Position numbers and translations under genes: made by a program
Source of the DNA: Phycisphaerales bacterium
GTDB taxonomy: Bacteria > Planctomycetota > Phycisphaerae > Phycisphaerales > UBA1924
Reading direction: 5' to 3'
NCBI GenBank assembly: GCA_030680655.1
Contig: JAUXUZ010000310.1
Span: 1 to 13,476 of the forward strand
DNA: 13,476 bases
Notes under the pieces: generated by a model
Databases searched by the model: none
Told to the model about the DNA's origin: nothing
What the model saw: the letters and a program-made list of their open reading frames with translations, nothing else
Shown here: positions 1 to 7,255 of the stretch, piece by piece
Layout: each line of letters starts with the position of its first letter
Position numbering within the stretch: position 1 is the first letter of the stretch

Positions 1-1
1 C

Positions 2-757
2 GTGCGCGCGGTCTGCGACCGCTTCGGCAAGCCGCTCTTCCTCGACGGCTGCCGCTTCGCCGAGAACGCCTGGTTCATCCGCGCCAGGGAGCGCGAGCAC
101 GCGGGCCGGCCCGTGCACGAGATCGCCCGAGCGATGTTCGACCTTGCCGACGGTGCAACGATCTCGGCAAAGAAGGACGGCCTTGTCAACATCGGCGGCT
201 TGCTGCTGATCCGCCAGGAGGCCCTCTTCCGCAGGGCTTGCAACCTGCTCATCCTCACCGAGGGGTTCGTCACCTACGGCGGGCTCGCCGGCCGCGACCT
301 TGAGGCCATGGCGCAGGGATTCAAGGAGGTCGTCCAGGAGGACTACCTCGGCTACCGCATCCGCAGCGTGGAGTACCTGGGCAACATGCTGCTCGCCAGC
401 GGCATCCAGATCATCGAACCGCCTGGCGGTCACGCGATCTACATCGACGCCGCGCACTTCGCGCCGCACATCCCCGCCGAACAGTTCCCCGGGCAGGCCC
501 TCGTCTGCGCCCTGTACCGCGCGGCGGGCATCCGCAGCTGCGAGATCGGGAGCGTCATGGCGGGCCCGGGCCGGCGACCGGCGATGGAACTCGTCCGCCT
601 GGCAATCCCGCGGCGCGTTTACACGCAGAGCCACTTCGACTACGTCGCCGAAGCCTGCGCGGAGGTCTTCGAGAACCGAAGCTCGCTCCGCGGCCTGCGG
701 ATTGTCGAAGCGCCGGAGGTTCTCCGTCACTTCACCGCACGCTTCGAGGAGCTCTAG
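2..757 (+). CDS. tnaA: Tryptophanase (beta-eliminating lyase), C-terminal part, 5' end outside window
   Basis: PLP-dependent lyase that splits tryptophan into indole, pyruvate and ammonia in the cytoplasm. Only the last 251 residues are present; the family is about 460-470 long, so the true start lies upstream and the GTG at base 2 is just an in-frame codon. Visible in local numbering: the cofactor-binding stretch DGCRFAEN (Asp15 under the PLP ring, Arg18), SAKKD with Lys58 as the Schiff-base lysine, and LVRLAIPRR with Arg199 for the substrate carboxylate. The sister enzyme tyrosine phenol-lyase has Arg and Phe at two specificity positions; here they are Ile (EIGSV, residue 182) and His (LRHFTARF, residue 243), as in tryptophanase. 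That decides the call. SAKKDGLVNIGG is closer to tyrosine phenol-lyase, so a broader substrate range cannot be excluded. It converges with the next gene. Confidence 0.88.
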   Translation: MRAVCDRFGKPLFLDGCRFAENAWFIRAREREHAGRPVHEIARAMFDLADGATISAKKDGLVNIGGLLLIRQEALFRRACNLLILTEGFVTYGGLAGRDLEAMAQGFKEVVQEDYLGYRIRSVEYLGNMLLASGIQIIEPPGGHAIYIDAAHFAPHIPAEQFPGQALVCALYRAAGIRSCEIGSVMAGPGRRPAMELVRLAIPRRVYTQSHFDYVAEACAEVFENRSSLRGLRIVEAPEVLRHFTARFEEL

Positions 758-778
758 GCGCGACGTGTGAGGCTCCTC
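746..778. terminator. Possible bidirectional hairpin between convergent genes
   Basis: GAGGAGC at 746-752 is perfectly complementary to GCTCCTC at 772-778, with a 19-nt loop. It spans the tryptophanase stop and the 27-nt gap before the convergent secreted-protein gene. The position suits a shared terminator, but there is no T-run on either side and the loop is long, so the call is weak. Confidence 0.25.
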
Positions 779-784
779 CGGGGG

Positions 785-1672
785 TCAGCAACCGGTGAAG
801 AACTGATCGATGAAGACGATGAAGTCGTTGTTGTCCCACGCCCCATCGGAGCCGGGGACGCCGCCGGTGGCGCCGCGGTCGGCGAGGGGGCTCTGCGAGA
901 AGAACAAGTCGATGAACACGATGAAGTCGTTGTTGTCAAGGAGCCCGTCGGCGCCGTGAGCTCCGCCCTGGCGGCCGACATCGGCCGGGCCACAGGCGGG
1001 CGTCGTGCCCTCGAGCACGAGCCGGAGGTTGTCCATCGCCCACGACTCGTCTTCAAGGCTCTGGATGCCCGGTCCCTCGATCAGGAACGTCACGACGGCC
1101 GTTGAAGCGGTGTGCGGCCGGTTGTGGAAGACAGGGTCCGCGCTCAGGTCGTACGCGCTGTCGGTGTAGTAGCTGCCAGGTCCGCTGAACCCAAGATCGA
1201 TGCGGCGTGCAAGCTGCACGCCCGGCGGCGGAACGTACGACTGAACCTGATTCGCCGTCGCGTTCGCGAACGACTCGCGGAAGATCAAAGCGCCGTCGAG
1301 CGAGACGCTGAGGAAATCGCCAAGGGGCGGCGAGGCGCCCGTGCCGTCAAGCGAGTCGATCGCCGCAAAGAGGAAGAGCACGCTCAGGCCCGTGTGCGGC
1401 GGCAGGTCCGTCAACGTCACCGTGACGGTGTTGCCCGTCGGGCTGCGCAGGAACTGGCCGCCAAACTGGTTGCCCGCGGGCCCGAGCCCGGCGAAGCCCT
1501 GCACCCCGGTGCGGGCGGCGGCACCGGGCGCGATCACGGCAGAGAGGCCGGAGTCGAAGTTGTCGCTCAGCGCGACGGTCTGGCCGATCGCTGGCGCGCC
1601 GGCGCACATCGCGCCAACGCCGCTGAGCACGCACGCCGCGGCCGTGTGTATCGTTTTCATGTTCTTCAGCAT
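785..1672 (-). CDS. Secreted protein with beta-sandwich-like body and C-terminal GC-type dockerin-like tail
   Basis: 295 residues from the ATG at 1672; a second ATG at 1660 gives 291, and neither has a clear Shine-Dalgarno site. Reading frame upstream of 1672 has no signal-like sequence, so the longer 1852 start is rejected. Residues 1-30 are a signal peptide (two Lys, then a hydrophobic run ending near APAIGQ). Residues 31-222 look all-beta, with a NFDSG opening and ESWAMDNLRL near the end, as in lectin-like or adhesin sandwich domains. Residues 229-264 and 265-295 are two copies of the DNNDFIVFID module, and the protein ends in Gly-Cys. I believe NCBI calls such tails GC-type dockerin domains; the family is thought to be a surface-sorting or anchoring device, but the partner is unknown. 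Body function is unknown. No catalytic motif is seen. Confidence 0.82.
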   Translation of the reverse strand: MLKNMKTIHTAAACVLSGVGAMCAGAPAIGQTVALSDNFDSGLSAVIAPGAAARTGVQGFAGLGPAGNQFGGQFLRSPTGNTVTVTLTDLPPHTGLSVLFLFAAIDSLDGTGASPPLGDFLSVSLDGALIFRESFANATANQVQSYVPPPGVQLARRIDLGFSGPGSYYTDSAYDLSADPVFHNRPHTASTAVVTFLIEGPGIQSLEDESWAMDNLRLVLEGTTPACGPADVGRQGGAHGADGLLDNNDFIVFIDLFFSQSPLADRGATGGVPGSDGAWDNNDFIVFIDQFFTGC

Positions 1673-1772
1673 ACACGCCCTGCGCGATAAACCAACAAAA
1701 AGAGGACGAAATGAGCGAAATGGGGAACCGCCTGTTCCACGGGGCGCGAGCCGATAGTGCCCCAGACGCGAA

Positions 1773-3329
1773 TCAGCAACCGCTGAAGAACTGGTCGATG
1801 AAGACGATGAAGTCATTGTTGTCCCACGCACCGTCAGAGCCGGGCACGCCACCGGTCACGCCGCGGTCGGCGAGCGGGTCCTGCGAGAAGAAGAGGTCGA
1901 TGAAGACAATGAAGTCGTTGTTGTCAAGGTGCCCGTCAGCGCCGGGGACGCCGCCGGTGGACCCGAGGTCGGCCGGGCACGGGGTGGCGTTGAGGTCGAT
2001 GCTCAGGAACGCCTGCCCGAGCGTGGTGCCGGTGCCGTCCCGCAGGTCCGCGAAGAAGTAGTAGACGAGCCCCGCGCTGAGAACGCAATCGTCGTTGTTG
2101 AAGATCGAGAGGTAGGCGTCGTCGTCGTCGATCCCGTTGCCGTTGAGGTCAACCGGGTCGCCCTCGCGGGCGATCACCCGTGCGCCGTTGAGCACGAGCA
2201 CCGCGTTCCTGGCGAGGTCGGGGTTGTTGGTCGTGCCGCCGATTACGTAGTCGCCGTTGGCGTTCATGGCGCTGACGAAAAACTCGGCGGCGAAGGTCGC
2301 GTCGTCGAACGACTCGGTCTCGCCTGGGCTAGTGGTGATGGGGGCGTCGGTTTGCGCGACGACCACACCGTTCTTGTAGACCCAGTCCTGGCCGTCGGCG
2401 TTGGCACCGCGGAAGATGTAGTCGCCCGCGGTGTTGGTGTGCTGAGATCCGGCGTCGCCGGAAAGGGAAGTGATGACCGAGCCGTACCCGCTGCCGGCGA
2501 GGATTTGCCCCTCCTGAGCCACAACGGCCCCGTCAACCACCACCACCAGATCGGTCGCGGTCGGGCCGTTCAGGTCGGCCCCGTAGATAGAGTGGGCTCC
2601 GCTCGGATCGGTCTCGTATCGCCCCGCGCTGAGGTTGTCGATCGTCTGGTCCGGCGCAACGAGCTGGCCCGTTGGCGCAGTCAGGTCGGTCTGCGCGACG
2701 ATGCTCGCTCCCCGGTAGAGCACCTGCTGCGTAGTTGCCCCCGCCAGCGTGGCCGCCCGGAAGCAGACCGTTCCGTCATTGAGTATGTGCACGGCGTCTG
2801 TTGCGCTGCCGTAGCCCACTCCGGCCGCCTGGCCCGGTGCGGCATCGCCCTCTCGGGCGACAAGCGCGAGGCTGCCGACCGCTCCGCTGACGACAACCTG
2901 GTCCATGGTGGTCGCGGCGGACGTGTCCGCCGAGAAGGCGATCAGTCCGGCGTTGGTGATGCCCATGTACGTGTTGATCGTCCCGAAGGTGATCGACGTG
3001 TCCCAAGGGGTCGCGGAGCCTTCCTGCGCCGCGATGACCGCGCTTGCGTTGGCAAAGGCGGTGCCGGACCCGGCGACCACCATCTCGTCGGCGGCGGTGC
3101 CGAGCGTGTTGAACGATTTGAAGACCCACCTACTCCCGTCGGGGCTCAAGTAGGGGCGATCGAACTGGGTCGTTGTGCCGGTGCGGAACTTCACACCCGG
3201 CATGGTCGGCACATCGCTGGTCGGTGAGGAGGCGATGTTCGAGTAAATAACCCGTACCTGGGCCGTAGCGATGGATGCAAGGCCGGTCACCAGCGCTGCG
3301 CTGCAAGCGCCCAATGCAATGCGGTTCAT
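1773..3329 (-). CDS. Secreted tandem-repeat (propeller-like) protein with C-terminal GC-type dockerin-like tail
   Basis: 518 residues from ATG 3329, supported by GGAG at 3338-3341, 8 nt upstream. Residues 1-23 are a clear signal peptide ending in TAQ. The body (about 25-445) holds five or six degenerate repeats of roughly 55-65 residues. Each has a strand pair around VVxxGxVVAxEG or VIAREGD (for example LVAREGDAAPG, VVAQEGQ, VVAQTDAP, VIAREGDPV), followed by aromatic/Asn-Gly strands such as NANGDYVIGG. This spacing suggests a beta-propeller or similar extracellular repeat fold; that is inference. DLNGNGIDDDD near residue 400 looks like an acidic calcium-type loop. Residues 451-518 carry two DNNDFIVFID modules and end SGC. 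It lies 100 nt upstream of the other dockerin-tailed gene on the same strand, and the two tails are nearly the same DNA. Function of the body is unknown. Confidence 0.85.
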   Translation of the reverse strand: MNRIALGACSAALVTGLASIATAQVRVIYSNIASSPTSDVPTMPGVKFRTGTTTQFDRPYLSPDGSRWVFKSFNTLGTAADEMVVAGSGTAFANASAVIAAQEGSATPWDTSITFGTINTYMGITNAGLIAFSADTSAATTMDQVVVSGAVGSLALVAREGDAAPGQAAGVGYGSATDAVHILNDGTVCFRAATLAGATTQQVLYRGASIVAQTDLTAPTGQLVAPDQTIDNLSAGRYETDPSGAHSIYGADLNGPTATDLVVVVDGAVVAQEGQILAGSGYGSVITSLSGDAGSQHTNTAGDYIFRGANADGQDWVYKNGVVVAQTDAPITTSPGETESFDDATFAAEFFVSAMNANGDYVIGGTTNNPDLARNAVLVLNGARVIAREGDPVDLNGNGIDDDDAYLSIFNNDDCVLSAGLVYYFFADLRDGTGTTLGQAFLSIDLNATPCPADLGSTGGVPGADGHLDNNDFIVFIDLFFSQDPLADRGVTGGVPGSDGAWDNNDFIVFIDQFFSGC

Positions 3330-3564
3330 GTTCGTTTCTCCGGTGTTTTAATGCCCGAGCGGCGTCGCCGCGTGTTACTCGCGGTTGTGCAGTGTACTTC
3401 AGGGTGTAGAGTCCGCAAGGGTGAATCGGCCGGAGAATGCGCGAATTCACACTCGCGAAGGGTGGTGGCCGATGCCCGAGCGGCCGAGTGCGCTATTTGG
3501 GGCGGAAAGGCCGTACTCTGGGAAGGAATCTGCGGGCAAGGGGGCAGGTGGTAACCCGGGGTCG
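3330..3564. other. Intergenic leader region of the propeller-like gene
   Basis: Gap between two minus-strand genes. It holds the GGAG ribosome site (3338-3341) and a weak sigma70-like pair on the minus strand: TTGCGG (3413-3418) and TACACT (3391-3396), 16 nt apart, about 60 nt before the start. The 13-mer ATGCCCGAGCGGC occurs twice in direct orientation (3351-3363 and 3472-3484). The promoter boxes match consensus only partly, so they are suggestions. Confidence 0.25.
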
Positions 3565-3987
3565 TCAGCCTCCCAGCAGTTCGTCACCGTCTTCGATGTG
3601 CGCCTTGAGGCGCAGGAAGAAGCGCACACCCTGCACGAAGATGAACAGGGTCAGCAGCATGACGCCAGCGGCGATCAGGCCGCCGGTGAGCAGGCCGGTG
3701 GCGCGGGTCGCGATCGACTCGGAGCTGTTGCCACTCATCGGCACGTTCACGCCCTTGGCCGCCAGTGCCGGCGCGATCAGGATGAGCAGCACCGCCTGCA
3801 GCGCGATCGTCACTATCACGCCGCTCTGCATCGCCATCTGGCGCACGAACGTACGAAGGCCCTGACGGGTCTGATCGGGTGTGCTGCGGCCCTTGAGGTG
3901 GCGGTACCCCTCGCGCACGGGAATGTAGAGCGTCAGCAGGAGGTAGAAGAGTGCGCCGACGCCGGTAATCGGGAGCCCGGGAATCAT
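3565..3987 (-). CDS. Small membrane protein, three predicted helices, partner of the adjacent glycosyltransferase
   Basis: 140 residues, no family recognised. Three hydrophobic segments are visible: about 5-24, 54-74 and 97-119. A basic linker (about 25-52, with HLKGR and RQGLR) lies between the first two, and the C-terminus is acidic (EDGDELLGG). ATG 3987 starts 5 nt after the glycosyltransferase stop, so both genes are almost certainly on one mRNA. Poly-N-acetylglucosamine synthases of the PgaC/IcaA type need a small membrane partner (PgaD/IcaD) encoded just downstream. By position and size this could be an analogous accessory subunit. I see no sequence match to PgaD, so that is inference only. 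Confidence 0.72.
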   Translation of the reverse strand: MIPGLPITGVGALFYLLLTLYIPVREGYRHLKGRSTPDQTRQGLRTFVRQMAMQSGVIVTIALQAVLLILIAPALAAKGVNVPMSGNSSESIATRATGLLTGGLIAAGVMLLTLFIFVQGVRFFLRLKAHIEDGDELLGG

Positions 3988-3992
3988 GGTGC

Positions 3993-5111
3993 TTAGTGTC
4001 CCTTCACGAACGTCTTGAGCGGCTTGTTCACGACGAACTCATCCCAGAACGCCTTGAGCATGAACCAGTAGTTCACGTAGCGCAGCGCGTAGAAGGCGGG
4101 GATGCTGCTGACGCCCTTCCACACGGTGCCGTGGCGCTTCCCTTCGATCACCACCGGCACCAGCACGGCCGGGATGTCGATGATGTACAGCAGAAGCCAG
4201 AGCGGGTGCACCAGCACCGCCAGCAGCGGGATCATCAGAAAGAGCGTGAGCATCGCCAGCGTGCTGTCCCACAGGGCCACCGTCACCATCATCCGCAGGT
4301 GAGGGATGTGGAACAGATTCTCGCGGTGCACGCGCAGGCACTGCCAGAAGCCGTGGCTCCAGCGCTTGAGCTGTTTGCTCATGAACGCATAGCTGTGCGG
4401 CTCGATCGGGTAGCAGACCGCGCCGGGCACGTGCCGCACCACCCGGCCGCGCTCGTACATCGTCCAGGTGAGGTCCATGTCCTCGCCGACGGTCCGCTCC
4501 GACCACCCGCCCAGCTCGAGCAGCTCCGCCGTGCGGTGGATCGTGAAGCAGCCCGAGGCGATCAGCGGCTTGCGGTAATAGTCCTGGATCGGCTTGTAGA
4601 AGCCGAAGGCGTAGAGGTACTCGACGTACCGCCCGCGCTCCCACAGCGTGCGCACGTGGCGTGGGAGCACGAACCCGCTGGCCGCCGCGACGTTTGGATG
4701 GTCCATGGCCGGCAGCAGCTTCTCGAGCGCATCGGCGGCGAGCGTGGTGTCGGCATCGATGGCCAGCACGAGCTCGCTGGTGATGAACCCCATGCCGTAG
4801 TTCAGCGCGCTCGCCTTGCTCCCCTTGTTCATCGCGGGCCGGACGACTTTCACGCCTAGCGCCCGCGCGACGTCGCCGGTGCGGTCGGTCGAGCAGTCGT
4901 CGATCACGATGATCTCAACCGGTGTGACCGTCTGGGCCTGCACCGACCGCACGGTGTCGGCGATCGAGGCTTCTTCGTTCCAGGCCGGGATGATCACCGT
5001 CACCCCCGCGACGAGTTGGCGCTTCGCACGCGGCTCTGTCTGGGAGACTGGTGCAACGGGGATCGAAGGTGCGGGTCGCGGCGGCTCGGTCATCTGTCGG
5101 GCACTGGTCAT
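3993..5111 (-). CDS. Processive family 2 glycosyltransferase, PNAG/cellulose-synthase-like
   Basis: 372 residues. Inverting membrane glycosyltransferase with a complete processive motif set: VIIPAWNEE opening the GT-A fold (39-47), IDDCSTD (Asp71-72), the metal-binding DAD (119-121), the GED catalytic base (209-211) and QLKRW (247-251), the QxxRW chain-holding motif. The C-terminus has hydrophobic segments at about 276-300 and 303-322, with a further amphipathic stretch at 335-352. It lacks the N-terminal helices of PgaC/IcaA; instead there is a Pro-rich cytosolic lead of about 35 residues. The closest resemblance is to GT2 enzymes making beta-linked polysaccharides such as poly-GlcNAc or hyaluronan, but donor sugar and product cannot be read from sequence. 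No Shine-Dalgarno site is visible at ATG 5111; an in-frame ATG at 5093 is an alternative start. The three-helix protein follows 5 nt downstream. Confidence 0.9.
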   Translation of the reverse strand: MTSARQMTEPPRPAPSIPVAPVSQTEPRAKRQLVAGVTVIIPAWNEEASIADTVRSVQAQTVTPVEIIVIDDCSTDRTGDVARALGVKVVRPAMNKGSKASALNYGMGFITSELVLAIDADTTLAADALEKLLPAMDHPNVAAASGFVLPRHVRTLWERGRYVEYLYAFGFYKPIQDYYRKPLIASGCFTIHRTAELLELGGWSERTVGEDMDLTWTMYERGRVVRHVPGAVCYPIEPHSYAFMSKQLKRWSHGFWQCLRVHRENLFHIPHLRMMVTVALWDSTLAMLTLFLMIPLLAVLVHPLWLLLYIIDIPAVLVPVVIEGKRHGTVWKGVSSIPAFYALRYVNYWFMLKAFWDEFVVNKPLKTFVKGH

Positions 5112-5315
5112 CGGGTGAACTACTTATCCGCCGGATCGGGGGCGCGGGGCGGGCAGGCGTGAACAGAAAGAGGGAGCCGTGATCCCGGGAGTGTCAGGGT
5201 GGTGGGCGCCTGACTTCGGTTGATCCTTAAGGGTAGATGCAATTTCGAAACTGTCTATTTCTATCTTGCTCCTTTAGGGCACAAGTGCCACTGGGCAGGG
5301 TCGCGCTGTGGCGGT
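5112..5315. other. Intergenic region upstream of the glycosyltransferase, with AT-rich island and inverted repeat
   Basis: 204 nt between crcB and the glycosyltransferase, both minus strand. Bases about 5221-5277 are strikingly AT-rich for this DNA and are the likeliest place for the glycosyltransferase promoter, but I cannot fix -35/-10 boxes. Next to it, GGCAC-AA-GTGCC (5278-5289) is a perfect 5-bp-arm inverted repeat that could be an operator or a short hairpin after crcB. No fluoride riboswitch is recognised here. Confidence 0.3.
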
Positions 5316-5720
5316 CTAGCTCTTGGCAACCAAGGCGAAGCCGAAGGCGGCAAGGGTAATTCCCAGGGACGTGCTGGCAACGACATAGACAGCGGCCGGC
5401 ACAAAGGCGCCCGATCTGAGCATCAAGACGGTCTCCAACCCGAACGTGCTGAACGTTGTGAATCCACCGAGCAGACCCACCAGGAGCAGCGCCCGCCAGG
5501 CCGCGTTGGGCGTACCGGCGTGACTCGGCCCGCCCTCAAACCAGCCCGCAAGCAGGCCGATCAGCGCGCACCCGACGAGGTTGACCACCAGGGTACCGGT
5601 CGGAAAGGTGCTCCATTGCTGGGCACCGGCGGGGCGCGTGGGGCTGAGGGCGCCGGCGAGCGCGAACCGAAGGACCGATCCGGCCGCACCGCCGAGGGCT
5701 ACGAGCAACCACTGGTTCAT
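5316..5720 (-). CDS. crcB: CrcB/Fluc fluoride ion channel
   Basis: 134 residues from ATG 5720. Exports fluoride across the inner membrane; the family works as a dual-topology homodimer. Seen: LGGAAGSVLRF (9-19) in helix 1 with the conserved Arg18, GTLVVNLVG (42-50) with the pore Asn47 in helix 2, GGFTTFSTFG (85-94), the phenylalanine-box and central Na+ site region in helix 3, and a fourth hydrophobic helix (107-132). Length fits the family (about 120-130). A GTG at 5744 would add eight residues and overlap the upstream gene by 10 bp; it has no Shine-Dalgarno support and adds charged residues before helix 1, so I prefer 5720. It sits 14 nt after the stop of the beta-helix gene and is probably cotranscribed with it. 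Confidence 0.93.
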   Translation of the reverse strand: MNQWLLVALGGAAGSVLRFALAGALSPTRPAGAQQWSTFPTGTLVVNLVGCALIGLLAGWFEGGPSHAGTPNAAWRALLLVGLLGGFTTFSTFGLETVLMLRSGAFVPAAVYVVASTSLGITLAAFGFALVAKS

Positions 5721-5734
5721 GCCGCGAGTGTACT

Positions 5735-7255
5735 TCACGGACACTGGGCGAAGAAGGCGTCGATGAAGACGACGAAGTCGTTGTTGTCGAAGACGCTGTC
5801 GGCACCCGGCGCGCCGCCGGCGCTGCCGAGGTCGGCCTGGGGGTTCTGGTTGAAGAAGCGGTCGATGAAGACGACGAAGTCGTTGTTGTCGTGCTGGCCG
5901 TCGGCGCCGGGTTCGCCGCCTGCGCTGCCCATGTCTGCGGAGCAGTCGTACGGGCGCTCGTAGCAGCCAAGGTCGATGACCGGCTTGCCGCCCGTTCCGG
6001 TATCGGCGCGTCGCGGATCATCGATCCTGCGTACGCGCCGGTCGATGTCGATCTGGTCGGAGCCCGCTTCGGCGTTGTTACCCGCGTCGATCGCTGACGA
6101 GGCGGATTGCAGGCGAAAGTCGGTTGCGGCGACGAACAAGGGGTTGGCGGTTTGGACCGCCGTGCCGAGGGCGTAGCCACCGTGCACAACGCTGTAGAGC
6201 ACGGTGAAGGCCGAGCCGACGAGCTGCTGGTCGGTCGTCGCGCTGGCGGGGCCGCGGTTGTTCCAGAGGATGGAGTTGGCGACCCTGACGTTCCCGCTGA
6301 CGTTCAGGATCCCGCCGCCGCTCACGGCGGAGGTGTTGCCGCTGATCGTGCAGTTGCGCACGGTGACGGTGGACTGCTGGATGTAGAGTGCGCCGCCGCC
6401 CTTGGGGGCGGTCGCGCCCGTGGCCGTTGAGGTGTTGTTGATGAAGAGGCAGTTACTGAAGACCGGCTGGCTGGTGCCAAAGACCTCAACGCCGCCAGCA
6501 CGACCCGCGGTGTTGCCCTCGATGGTGCAGCGCGTCCAGACCGGGTTGCAGAAGTTGGCCATGTCGCACGCGCCGCCGTAGGTGCCGCCGTTGTTGGCCG
6601 TCAGCGCGCAGTCGGTCAGCGTGGGGCTGCTCTGGCGGATGTAGACCGCGCCGCCGCCGAAGGTCGTGCGGTTGTTGACGAACCGGCAGTTGACGATGGC
6701 CGGCGAAGCGCCGCCCAGGACGATCAGGCCCGCGCCCTTGTCGCTGTCGAGCCCCGCGCCGCTCACGTTTGCGTACCCGCCGGAGATGGTGAACCCATCG
6801 ATGGTGCCGCTCGCGCTGGTGTCAGTTGCGCTCAGCACGTGGTGGCTGTTCTCTCCGCGGCCGGAGGTGCCCGGCCAGGCGCCGTCGTTTCCGCTCAGGT
6901 CACCCGAGAGCGTGGTGATGTTGGCCACGGGGTTCCGTTGGCTGGAGAGTGTCTCCGTACCGCTGAAGCCGCCCAGCAGCGTCACGCCGGTCTTGAGCGT
7001 GTGCGTCGCGGCGCGGTCGCCGGTGATCGAAGGAACATACCTGCCGGCCGCCACCCAGACCTGGTCCCCGGTTGTGCTCGCGGCGATCGCGCGGGCGACC
7101 GCGTCGGGCCCGCGGAACGCGTTAGCCCAGCTGGAGCCGTTGTTGCTGCCGCTGGCGAGTGAGGCGCTTGCGAATCGCACCTCCGCCAAGGCGGGTGTGC
7201 ACGCCCCGATGAGGGTGCAGAGGGCGAGCGATGTCCATGTGTCACGGCTTGGCAA
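5735..7255 (-). CDS. Secreted right-handed beta-helix protein with choice-of-anchor Q region and dockerin-like tail
   Basis: 506 residues from a TTG at 7255. Residues 1-24 form a textbook signal peptide ending PALA. VWVAAGRY and LLGGFSGTE (about 67-101) open the beta-helix. Rungs of the type GGGAVYIRQSSPTLTDC, GGALYIQQSTVTVRNC and GGGILNVSGNVRVANSI run from about 150 to 340, as in polymorphic outer membrane protein or pectin-lyase-like repeats. SSAIDAGNN and DLGCYE (385-433) close the solenoid in the choice-of-anchor Q style. Residues 438-506 hold two DNNDFVVFID modules ending AQCP, a variant of the Gly-Cys end of the two other dockerin-tailed proteins. No catalytic residues are recognised; it may be an adhesin or a polysaccharide-binding solenoid. 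The upstream GTG (7285) start would put eight to ten polar residues before the signal peptide and is less likely. Confidence 0.88.
   Translation of the reverse strand: MPSRDTWTSLALCTLIGACTPALAEVRFASASLASGSNNGSSWANAFRGPDAVARAIAASTTGDQVWVAAGRYVPSITGDRAATHTLKTGVTLLGGFSGTETLSSQRNPVANITTLSGDLSGNDGAWPGTSGRGENSHHVLSATDTSASGTIDGFTISGGYANVSGAGLDSDKGAGLIVLGGASPAIVNCRFVNNRTTFGGGAVYIRQSSPTLTDCALTANNGGTYGGACDMANFCNPVWTRCTIEGNTAGRAGGVEVFGTSQPVFSNCLFINNTSTATGATAPKGGGALYIQQSTVTVRNCTISGNTSAVSGGGILNVSGNVRVANSILWNNRGPASATTDQQLVGSAFTVLYSVVHGGYALGTAVQTANPLFVAATDFRLQSASSAIDAGNNAEAGSDQIDIDRRVRRIDDPRRADTGTGGKPVIDLGCYERPYDCSADMGSAGGEPGADGQHDNNDFVVFIDRFFNQNPQADLGSAGGAPGADSVFDNNDFVVFIDAFFAQCP

Noticed and set aside
785..1944. 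CRISPR array or tandem repeat from repeated GATGAAGAC/GTCGTTGTTGTC strings
   Set aside because: The repeats are coding DNA for the DNNDFIVFID modules, in frame, with no uniform spacers.
1929..3227. Plus-strand frame of 432 codons opposite the propeller-like gene
   Set aside because: Val/Asp/Arg-rich antisense of a well supported secreted protein; no domain is recognisable.
3996..4859. Plus-strand frame of 287 codons rich in His, Arg and Gln
   Set aside because: Antisense shadow of the glycosyltransferase, which has all catalytic motifs.
5112..5315. Fluoride riboswitch near crcB
   Set aside because: I cannot recognise the conserved crcB RNA core here, and this region is downstream of crcB, not upstream.
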